Source of the DNA: Actinomycetes bacterium
GTDB taxonomy: Bacteria > Actinomycetota > Acidimicrobiia > Acidimicrobiales > RAAP-2
DNA length: 64,000 nucleotides
Direction: 5' to 3'
NCBI GenBank assembly: GCA_021779855.1
Contig: JAJXZW010000007.1
Location: 38,782 to 102,781, forward strand
Position numbers and translations under genes: made by a program. The notes under the pieces are model-generated. The model was not told where the DNA came from, ran no database searches, and saw only the letters and a list, made by a program, of their open reading frames with translations. Of this stretch, positions 9,955 through 16,761 are shown piece after piece (the first letter of the stretch is position 1; each line of letters begins with the position of its first letter).

Positions 9955-11072
9955 GCGAGGGGCGAGGTCGTCACCCGCTCGAGCCACGCCTCGGGCTCGC
10001 GCAGCTCGGCGTCGGTGGCGAGGCCGTCCACGCGCAACAGGGCGCCGAAGACCTCTAGGCCGTGGGCCGCGGCCAGGGTCGCGACGAAACGCGCGGCCTC
10101 GTCCACGTGGGGGCCCTGGAGCGAGATCCCGAAGAGCGCCGCGGCGGCGTCCTCGCCCCGGGCGTCACTCAGGCGGTGGCGCAGGACGGCCTCGGCGAGC
10201 CCGGGGCGCGGCCCGAGGAGCGTCTCGGTGACCGACTGGGCGACGGCGTTGAAGTAGGCCGCGAGCACCGCCGTCGCGGCGTTGATCGCCCGGGTGGCGG
10301 GGCTGTCGTCGGGCACCTCGAGGCCCTCGAGCAGTGACGAGGGGTCGTTCATCAACGCGGCGAGGTCGCCGCCGTCGGCCAGCGACTGGAGCCGGCCGAG
10401 GATGTCCCCCTGGACGGCGCGGGCCTCGCCCACGGCGTCGAGCAGGAGGGCGCGCAGGGCGTCACCGGTGCCGGGCTGGGTGAGCACCCGCGAGGCCACG
10501 AACTCCTGGGCCAGGGCGAAGACGTAGACCTCGTCGTGGCCGAGGCTCCAGGCGTCCGCAAAGGCGGTGAGGTTGTTGAGCACGATCAGGTGGCGCCCGT
10601 CGATGCGCGGCAGCGGCAGGGCCGCGAGGGACCACGCGCGCTCGGAGAAGTGGCCGGCGACCGACCCGGTCTGGAACCCCGTGACGAGGGGGCCGAGGGT
10701 GGCGGCCATCTGGGCCACCAGGGCGCCCTCGTCCCCGTCGGGCAGGGCGGGCATCGGCCCGCCCGCCCCGATGAGGGGCTCGAGCAGCGGCCGCCACTGG
10801 GCGAGGGCCGCCAGGGTGAGGGCGGTGCGATTGGACGCCTCCAGCGACGGGTCGACGTCGGTGCCGAGCAGGGTGGCCACGTGGCGCGCGACGAGGGGGG
10901 CGAACTCCTCGAGGCGCGGTCGCTCGACCGGCGAGGGGTTGGGGTCGCCATCCTCGCCCCGGGCCACCGAGACGGCCAGCTGCTGGGCCGCCTGGTACCA
11001 GGCGTCGGGACCCTGGCGGCCGAGGAGCGAAAAGATGTCCCCGAACATGTCGCCGAAGGGGTTATGGGTCAC
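9951..11072 (-). CDS. DUF2342-type zincin-like protein with degenerate active site
   Basis: The 373-residue protein has the layout of the actinobacterial DUF2342 family (zincin-like metallopeptidase fold): a short N-terminal segment, a conserved NLTAFADAWSL region, then the helix that normally carries HExxH. Here that helix reads FALAQEFVASRVL, so both zinc-binding histidines are replaced (Q and A) and it is probably not a peptidase. Some mycobacterial paralogues are also degenerate. It overlaps the upstream HtrA-like gene by 4 nt (GTGA). Mycobacteria keep a DUF2342 gene beside YlbL and UPF0182 genes, as here. Function unknown; a binding or scaffolding role is inference. Confidence 0.8.
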   Translation of the reverse strand: MTHNPFGDMFGDIFSLLGRQGPDAWYQAAQQLAVSVARGEDGDPNPSPVERPRLEEFAPLVARHVATLLGTDVDPSLEASNRTALTLAALAQWRPLLEPLIGAGGPMPALPDGDEGALVAQMAATLGPLVTGFQTGSVAGHFSERAWSLAALPLPRIDGRHLIVLNNLTAFADAWSLGHDEVYVFALAQEFVASRVLTQPGTGDALRALLLDAVGEARAVQGDILGRLQSLADGGDLAALMNDPSSLLEGLEVPDDSPATRAINAATAVLAAYFNAVAQSVTETLLGPRPGLAEAVLRHRLSDARGEDAAAALFGISLQGPHVDEAARFVATLAAAHGLEVFGALLRVDGLATDAELREPEAWLERVTTSPLA

Positions 11073-12154
11073 GGGGTCACTCTAAAGGGGCAGACCGGGG
11101 TGATCGTCGTCGTGCGCAGCGCGCTGCCCCGCAGGTAGGTGACCTTCACGGTCGTGTACGCCGGGGTCAGGTAGATCATCGAGCGCAGGGTGGCGAGGTC
11201 GTCGCTGTCTCGCCCGGACCAGGTCATGAGGACGTCCCCCGGGCGCAGGCCCGCGTGGGCGGCCGGGCCGTAGGGGGCGACCGAGAGCAGCCGCACGCCA
11301 CCGCCCTGGACCGACGCGCCGGTGATCCCGACGTCGGCGTGGCAGCCCCGTCCGATCTTGAGGACCTCGGCGACGCGCGCGACGAACTGCGCGCCGTACC
11401 ACTGGTGGTTGGCCGAGAGCACCGCGACCACCCGGCCCCGCGCGTCGACCGCGATGGCGTAGCGCAGGCCCCAGAGCGCCCGGCCCGACGGGGTGGTGAG
11501 GTAGCGCACCACCCCGTGGGAGTCGTTCTGCGGGTCGCCGAGCGTGGTCACCGCCCAGTCGTAGCGGGGCCGGGCGAGCAGGTAGGGCACGACCGGGGCG
11601 ACGACGGTGACCGCGGCGCTCGCCGGCATCGGGTCGAGGCGCACCGGGGATACGGCGGTGCCGAGCCGTACCACCGAGAAGCCCATCACGTCGTCGCGCC
11701 CGATGAGCGATACCGCGAAGTCCACGCGCCGGGCGTTGGTGCCCTTCACGAGGGCACTGGCGGGGATGCGGACCGTCGTGACCGCGAGGCGGTCGGGCAG
11801 GACGAGTGCGGCGGCCGTCGTCATCCCGTGGTCGGTGATGATCGCCAGGTTGACCGTGTCGGCGGCGACCGAGCGGGCGATGGCCGGCAGGTCGCGCAGG
11901 GCGACGTTGCGGTGGGTCGTTGTCGTGGTCGGGGGGGTGCCGCGATTCGACAGCAGGACGGCCCCCCCGGCGACGAGGAGAACCGCGACGAGCAGGGCCA
12001 CCGCGCGGGCCAGGCGCGACCGGGGCGAGGGCCGTCGGGGCTCGAGGTCCTCGAAGCGGGGCAACTCGCTCGGGTGCACCCAAGGGCGCGCGGCGGGTCC
12101 GGGCCGCCGACGGCGACGAGGCCACCATCCCCACCGCCGATCCTCGTTCGCCAC
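11069..12154 (-). CDS. Membrane-anchored HtrA-like protein with PDZ domain, apparent pseudoprotease
   Basis: The 361-residue protein has an Arg/Pro-rich cytoplasmic tail, one transmembrane helix near residues 47-66, a Thr-rich linker, a trypsin-fold region and a C-terminal PDZ domain (GVRLLSVAPYGPAAHAGL, then PGDVLM). The catalytic signatures of HtrA proteases are missing: the expected TNAHV region reads VTTVRIP and the expected GNSGGP region reads GRALWGLRY. It is probably an extracytoplasmic sensor or adaptor. GTG at 12154 is the most upstream start compatible with the homology; the 931-aa ORF continues through antisense of the next gene and is rejected. It is coupled to the DUF2342 gene downstream. 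Confidence 0.75.
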   Translation of the reverse strand: MANEDRRWGWWPRRRRRPGPAARPWVHPSELPRFEDLEPRRPSPRSRLARAVALLVAVLLVAGGAVLLSNRGTPPTTTTTHRNVALRDLPAIARSVAADTVNLAIITDHGMTTAAALVLPDRLAVTTVRIPASALVKGTNARRVDFAVSLIGRDDVMGFSVVRLGTAVSPVRLDPMPASAAVTVVAPVVPYLLARPRYDWAVTTLGDPQNDSHGVVRYLTTPSGRALWGLRYAIAVDARGRVVAVLSANHQWYGAQFVARVAEVLKIGRGCHADVGITGASVQGGGVRLLSVAPYGPAAHAGLRPGDVLMTWSGRDSDDLATLRSMIYLTPAYTTVKVTYLRGSALRTTTITPVCPFRVTP

Positions 12155-12198
12155 CCCGGCCAGGCTACCGAGCCGCGGGGGCGTGACGCGGGTCGCCC

Positions 12199-12204
12199 TA
12201 ACAT
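12199..12204 (+). promoter_or_regulatory. -10-like box TAACAT before the MreB-like gene
   Basis: TAACAT ends 8 nt before GTG 12213, with no ribosome site between, consistent with a leaderless or near-leaderless start. Confidence 0.35.
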
Positions 12205-12212
12205 CGTCCTCC

Positions 12213-13217
12213 GTGGCTCTCGACGTGGCGCTCGACATCGGCACCGCCCAGACGCGGCTGGCGACGGCCGACCGGGGCGTGATCGTCGACGAGCCGACGC
12301 TGGTCGCGATCGACACGAGCACCGGCGACGTCGTCGACGTCGGGCACGGTGCGCGCGAGGTCGTGGGACGCACGTCGCGCCACGTCGTCGTCTTCCGGCC
12401 CTTCGCCCAGGGCACCACCGTCGACTTCGACGTCACGGCGCGGCTCATCGCCCACCTCTTCGAGCGCGCTGGGGTCTCCAAGCTGAGCCGGGCCCGCGTC
12501 GTCATGAGCGTCCCCTCCCTCGCGACCGCCATCGAGCGGCGCGCCCTGCGGCAGGCCGCGATCCAGGCCGGCGCCCGCGAAGTGAGCCTGATCGAAGCAC
12601 CGCTCGCCGCGGCGATCGGCCTCGGACTCCCGGTCCAGGACCCGGTGGGATCGGCGGTGACCGTGCTCGGGGCGGGTGCCTCGGAGGCGGCCGTCATCTC
12701 GCTGGGCGGGATCGTGAGCGCGGGGGCGAGGCGCCTGGGCGGCAACGACATCGACGCCGCGATCGCCACGGCCCTGCGCACCCGACTCGGGGTCGTCGTC
12801 GCCCCCACGACGGTCGAGGAGATCAAGTGCCTGCTGGCGTCGGCCCGGGGCCGTTCCCTGGGCATGTCCCAGGTGGTGCGGGCGCGCTCGGTCGATCGGG
12901 GGGAGCTCGTCGAGGTGGAGGTGACCGCCGAGCTCGTCAACGCCGCCCTCGCGGACGTGATCGCCGCCACGGTGCGGATGATCCAGGAGTGCCTGGCCGA
13001 GACGGCGCCGGACCTCTCCCAGGACGTCAGCGCGCGCGGCCTCACCCTCGTGGGTGGGATGGCCCAGCTGACCGACCTCGACGAGCTCGTCGCGACCAGC
13101 ACGGGCGTGGAGGTCGCCGTCGCCGCGCACCCCGACCTTGTCGTCATCGAGGGGCTGCGGGCGTGCCTCGAGGAGCTGGCCTCGCTGCACGCCCTGTTGC
13201 GCGCCGCCGACCGCTGA
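12213..13217 (+). CDS. MreB-like bacterial actin with altered nucleotide site
   Basis: The 334-residue protein aligns with MreB: phosphate-1 motif DIGTAQTRLA, IVDEPTLVAID, SVPSLATAIERRA, AVISLGGIV, GGNDIDAAIA, EEIKCLLASARG and a C-terminal VGGMAQLTDLDEL. MreB polymers organise wall synthesis. However, the phosphate-2 motif normally DIGGGTTE reads VLGAGASEA, losing the key Asp, so ATP hydrolysis may be lost. No mreC, mreD or rodA is nearby. A second GTG at 12225 is an alternative start. Neighbours are envelope proteins, which suits a membrane-linked scaffold role. Confidence 0.85.
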   Translation: MALDVALDIGTAQTRLATADRGVIVDEPTLVAIDTSTGDVVDVGHGAREVVGRTSRHVVVFRPFAQGTTVDFDVTARLIAHLFERAGVSKLSRARVVMSVPSLATAIERRALRQAAIQAGAREVSLIEAPLAAAIGLGLPVQDPVGSAVTVLGAGASEAAVISLGGIVSAGARRLGGNDIDAAIATALRTRLGVVVAPTTVEEIKCLLASARGRSLGMSQVVRARSVDRGELVEVEVTAELVNAALADVIAATVRMIQECLAETAPDLSQDVSARGLTLVGGMAQLTDLDELVATSTGVEVAVAAHPDLVVIEGLRACLEELASLHALLRAADR

Positions 13218-13218
13218 C

Positions 13219-13848
13219 CTAGTCGGGCGCGTCCCCGAGCTGTTCGGCGGCGGTGCGCACCTGCCAGTCGCGGTCGGTGCGTGCGCGTTCGAGCGCCGCG
13301 TCCACTTCGGGCCCCTCGAAGGCGGCCAGGGCCACCACCGCGCGCCGGCGCACCGGCGGACGGTCGTTGAGGGCGTCGAGTACGGCCGCGAGGCCCCGCG
13401 GATCGCCGATCGCCCCGAGCGCCGCGACCGCCGACTCGCGACAACGCGGATCGGCGTGCTCGCGCGCGACCCGCGCGAGGGAGCCGACGGCTGCGGCGTC
13501 GGCGATCTCGCCCAGGGCGAAGGCCGCGGCGTCGACCGCGAGCGGGTCGTCGTCGTCGAGCCCGCGGACCAGGGCGTCGCGCACCGCGGGGGTACGGGGC
13601 GCCCCGCGGGCGGCCTGTTCGCGCGCCTCGCGCCGCACCGCGGGCTCGGCGTCGGCGATGAGGGCGCACCAGCGCGGCGCGTCGATCCCGTGCCGTCGCG
13701 CGAGCCCGCGCAGGGCGACGACACGTTCGCGGGCCGTCCCGCCCTCGAGCGCCCGTTCGAGGTGGGCGAGTGACGCGGCCCCGGTGTCGTGGCCGGCGCG
13801 CACGAGGGCCTCCAGGCCGGCCGCTACCGTGTTGCCATCGTCGGACAC
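13219..13848 (-). CDS. HEAT-repeat protein
   Basis: A 209-residue all-helical protein made of about five HEAT-type repeats, e.g. AAAFALGEIADAAAVGSL and AVAALGAIGDPRGLAAVL, followed by a similar AVVALAAFEGPEV unit. Such repeats form a curved protein-binding surface; no catalytic motif is present. GTG 13848 gives the full length, but that start overlaps the divergent YlbL-like gene by 60 bp; an in-frame GTG at 13803 would leave 15 bp of overlap. The stop is 1 nt from the convergent MreB-like stop. Cytoplasmic; partner unknown. Confidence 0.8.
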   Translation of the reverse strand: MSDDGNTVAAGLEALVRAGHDTGAASLAHLERALEGGTARERVVALRGLARRHGIDAPRWCALIADAEPAVRREAREQAARGAPRTPAVRDALVRGLDDDDPLAVDAAAFALGEIADAAAVGSLARVAREHADPRCRESAVAALGAIGDPRGLAAVLDALNDRPPVRRRAVVALAAFEGPEVDAALERARTDRDWQVRTAAEQLGDAPD

Positions 13849-14979
13849 GACCCCATTCCACCACCCGACCGCGTCCGGCGCCGTTGGCGGGTCCTCGTCG
13901 GCGCCGTCCTCGTGCTGGCGCTGGCCGGGGTCGTGGCCGCCCGCGTACCCCTCAACGAGTACGCGCTGACTCCGGGCAACGCCACGCCGGTCGCGCCGCT
14001 GGTGAGCGTCGAGGGCGTGGCGACGGCTCGCCACGCGGGGAGCGTCTACCTCACCGACGTCTACCTCCAGCAGCTCAACGTGCTCACGTGGGTGACCCTG
14101 CACCTGTCGAGCCATGTCCAGTTCGTCCCGAGCGACGCCCTCACCCCGCCCGGGGTGCCCACCTCGGAGCTCGCAGCCCAGGGCTACCTCCAGATGCGCG
14201 ACGCCCAGCTCGCCGCCGAGGTCGAAGCCTTCCGGGTCGTGGGCTGGCGCGTCCCGGCCACTCGGGTCGGGGCGACCCTCACGGGGGTCGTGGTCCCCTC
14301 GCCGGCGTCGGGCGCGGGGCTCGCCGTGGGCGACGTCGTCACGGCCGTCGCCGGCCGCCCGGTCGCCGATGCCTGTGGTCTCGTCGCCGCCCTCCACGGC
14401 CTCCCCCCGGGCAGCGTCGTGCGCCTCGGCGTGCGCCCGGTGCGGATCTCCCCGACGGGGGTCCTCTCGTGGCGCCCGGTGCGCCGCGTCACGGTCACGA
14501 CCACGTCGCCCCCCGCCGGGGGCGTCTCGAGCGGTTGCCCGGGCGTGTCGGGGCCCGACCGCTCCTATCTCGGCGTGGCGCTCGAGGACGACGTCGCCTA
14601 CCACCTCCCGGCGCGCGTGCGGATCGACACGGCCAACATCGGCGGGCCCTCGGCCGGGCTCGCGATGACCCTGGCCCTCGTCGACCTGCTGAGCCGCCAC
14701 TCGATCACCGGGGGCCGGGACGTGGCCGCCACGGGCACGATGGCCGTCGGCGGAGCGGTCGGCCCGGTGGGCGGCGTGGCCGAGAAGGCGGTCGCCGTCG
14801 AGCGGGCCGGGGCCCGCGTATTCATTGTGCCGCGCTCGGAGGTGGGCGCGGCACGCTCGGGCGCGCCGGGGCTGCGGGTCTTCGGGGTGACGACTCTCAC
14901 CCAGGCGCTGGCCGACCTGCACTCCCTCGGCGGAGCGGTCCCGGACCCGCTCAGCGCGCCCCGGACCGCGTCGGGCTAA
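13789..14979 (+). CDS. YlbL-type PDZ-Lon serine protease
   Basis: The 396-residue product has a short cytoplasmic tail, one membrane helix near residues 35-52, a PDZ domain around residues 160-210, and a C-terminal Lon-type (S16) protease domain. The Ser-Lys dyad is intact: GGPSAGLAMTLALVD and VGGVAEKAVAVERAG. This is the YlbL family, an extracytoplasmic membrane protease. Only GTG 13789 gives a complete N-terminus, at the cost of a 60-bp divergent overlap with the HEAT gene. In mycobacteria the orthologue lies beside UPF0182 and DUF2342 genes, as here. Confidence 0.9.
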   Translation: MAGAHEGLQAGRYRVAIVGHDPIPPPDRVRRRWRVLVGAVLVLALAGVVAARVPLNEYALTPGNATPVAPLVSVEGVATARHAGSVYLTDVYLQQLNVLTWVTLHLSSHVQFVPSDALTPPGVPTSELAAQGYLQMRDAQLAAEVEAFRVVGWRVPATRVGATLTGVVVPSPASGAGLAVGDVVTAVAGRPVADACGLVAALHGLPPGSVVRLGVRPVRISPTGVLSWRPVRRVTVTTTSPPAGGVSSGCPGVSGPDRSYLGVALEDDVAYHLPARVRIDTANIGGPSAGLAMTLALVDLLSRHSITGGRDVAATGTMAVGGAVGPVGGVAEKAVAVERAGARVFIVPRSEVGAARSGAPGLRVFGVTTLTQALADLHSLGGAVPDPLSAPRTASG

Positions 14980-15005
14980 GGCCCCGGCGACGAGGTCCGA
15001 CGCCG

Positions 15006-15011
15006 TAGGCT
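15006..15011 (+). promoter_or_regulatory. -10 box TAGGCT, leaderless start
   Basis: TAGGCT ends 7 nt before ATG 15019 with no Shine-Dalgarno; consistent with leaderless transcription of the DivIVA-like gene. Confidence 0.5.
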
Positions 15012-15018
15012 CTAAGGG

Positions 15019-16743
15019 ATGGACGACCGGCGCATCCACTCCTCGAATCGCCTGACGTCCGCCGATCTCGCCCGAGCCACCTTCAACGTCGTGCGCAAGG
15101 GCGGCTACGACCCCAACGAGGTCCGGATGCACCTCGAGGCGGCGGCGCGCGAGATGGCCCACCTCGAGAGCCGGGTGCGCGAGCTCCACGAGCAGCTCGC
15201 CGAGGCCCGCCGCCAGGCGGCCAACCCGGTTCTGGACGAGGCGACCCTCGCCGGGGCCCTGGGCGCCCAGAGCGCGGCGATCCTGCGCTCGGCCCACGAG
15301 GAGGCCGGTCGGGTCACCGCCGAGGCCCAGGAGCGCTCCGCCCAGATCTTCTCCGACAGCCAGCAGCGCGGCGCGGCCTACCTCGTCGAGGCCCAGGAGC
15401 GCGCCGCCGCCCTCGTCACCGAGGCCGAGAACACCGCGGCCCAGATCGACCACGACGCCCGCCTGGCGGCCGAGCGGCTCATCGAGTCGGCGAAGGTCAA
15501 CGGCGAGGCCCTCGTCGAGCGGGCCCGCGAGCAGGGCCGCGCGATCGTCGAGCAGGCCACCGGCGCGCGTCGGACCGTGCTGAACGACCTCGCCGTGAAG
15601 CGCAAGGCGCTGCACCTGCAGATCGAGCAGCTACGCGCCGCGCGCGACTCCCTGAACGGCTTCATCGGGTCGGTGCGCCAGCGGGTCGACGACGTGCTCG
15701 CCGAGGTCGCGACCTCCGACGAGGTGGCGCGCGCCGCCGCCGCCGAGGCCCTGCGCCAGTCGGCTCCCGGGCCCGAGCCGACCGAGGAGGAGCTCCTCGC
15801 CGGGACCCCGCTGCGCGAGGTGCCCGAGGTCGTCTCCGCGCCCCTCGAGGCGGGACCCGCCCCGGTGCCGCGCCCCCCCGGCGAGGCGCCCCGCACCGAG
15901 GAGACGCCCCGGGCCCGCCGGCGGGCGCGCGCCGAGTCGGGTGAGGCCCCGTCTCCGTCCCCCCCGTCGGGCGACGAGGGTGAGGGGATGTCGGGCACCG
16001 ACGTCGTCAACGAGATCTTCGCCCGCCTGCGCAAGGCCACGCTCGAAGAGCGCGGGGCGAGCGCCCCGACTCCCAAACGCGCGGCGGCCCGGCGGGCCGA
16101 GACACCCGACGACGAGCTCTTCCACCGCCGCGACGCCGCCCTCGCCGACTCCCTCGCCGTCCTCACCCGTCGGGTGAAGCGAGCGCTCCAGGACGACCAG
16201 AACGTGGTCCTCGAGCGGTTGCGCGACGTGACGGCCATGATCACCACCGAGCTCGAGGACGAGCGTGTGCAGCGCTCGCGCTACGCCGACGCCGCCTACG
16301 GGGCGCTGGCCGAGGCGGCCGCGGCCGGGGTGGCGTTCGCCCGCGGGTCGGGGGCCACGACCGACGCGGTCGTCGACCGCGAGACGCTCGACGAGTGCGC
16401 GGCCGACCTCGCGGTGACCGTGGTCGTCGCGCTACGCAAGCGCATCCTCTCCGAGGGTGCGGGCGACGGCGCCGAGCGAGCCAGCGCCGCCTACCGGGAG
16501 TGGCGGGGCGCGCGGGTCGAGCGGCTGTGCGCGGACGTGGCGCGCCGGGCCTTCAACGCGGGTGTGGTCGCGGCCACCGACGGCGCGCCCCTGCGCTTCG
16601 CGGTCGCCCCCGGCGACCCGCCGTGCGACCTGTGCGCGCGCGACGCCGAGGTCCGCGACCACCGCGCGGGCGAGAAGTTCCCCAGCGGGTCGCTGTACCC
16701 CCCGCTGCACGCGGGCTGCGCCTGCGCCGTCGTCCCGGCCTAG
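15019..16743 (+). CDS. DivIVA-like coiled-coil protein with Cys/His-rich C-terminal domain
   Basis: Residues ~12-60 resemble the DivIVA/Wag31 lipid-binding N-terminus (LTSADLARATFNVVRKGGYD, then NEVRMHLEAAA), followed by ~200 residues of Ala/Glu/Arg coiled coil, a Pro-rich low-complexity linker (~255-320), and a second helical domain. The last ~45 residues hold CDLCARDAEV, then LHAGCACAVVP. That C-x2-C ... H-x2-C-x-C pattern resembles the end of phage head-morphogenesis (Mu gpF/SPP1 gp7) proteins and probably binds metal. DivIVA proteins mark curved membrane and poles; the C-terminal module is unusual. ATG start follows a leaderless -10 box. Confidence 0.8.
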   Translation: MDDRRIHSSNRLTSADLARATFNVVRKGGYDPNEVRMHLEAAAREMAHLESRVRELHEQLAEARRQAANPVLDEATLAGALGAQSAAILRSAHEEAGRVTAEAQERSAQIFSDSQQRGAAYLVEAQERAAALVTEAENTAAQIDHDARLAAERLIESAKVNGEALVERAREQGRAIVEQATGARRTVLNDLAVKRKALHLQIEQLRAARDSLNGFIGSVRQRVDDVLAEVATSDEVARAAAAEALRQSAPGPEPTEEELLAGTPLREVPEVVSAPLEAGPAPVPRPPGEAPRTEETPRARRRARAESGEAPSPSPPSGDEGEGMSGTDVVNEIFARLRKATLEERGASAPTPKRAAARRAETPDDELFHRRDAALADSLAVLTRRVKRALQDDQNVVLERLRDVTAMITTELEDERVQRSRYADAAYGALAEAAAAGVAFARGSGATTDAVVDRETLDECAADLAVTVVVALRKRILSEGAGDGAERASAAYREWRGARVERLCADVARRAFNAGVVAATDGAPLRFAVAPGDPPCDLCARDAEVRDHRAGEKFPSGSLYPPLHAGCACAVVPA

Positions 16744-16749
16744 GGCTCG

Positions 16750-16755
16750 TAGGCT
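16750..16755 (+). promoter_or_regulatory. -10 box TAGGCT, leaderless start
   Basis: TAGGCT ends 6 nt before GTG 16762 and overlaps the space just after the DivIVA-like stop; no ribosome site is present. Confidence 0.45.
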
Positions 16756-16761
16756 CGTCGC

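Noticed and set aside
11069-13864. 931-aa minus-strand ORF
   Set aside because: Only the last 361 codons match an HtrA-like protein; the rest is antisense to the MreB-like gene.
13219-15615. 798-aa minus-strand ORF
   Set aside because: Only the last 209 codons form the HEAT protein; upstream part is antisense of the Lon and DivIVA-like genes.
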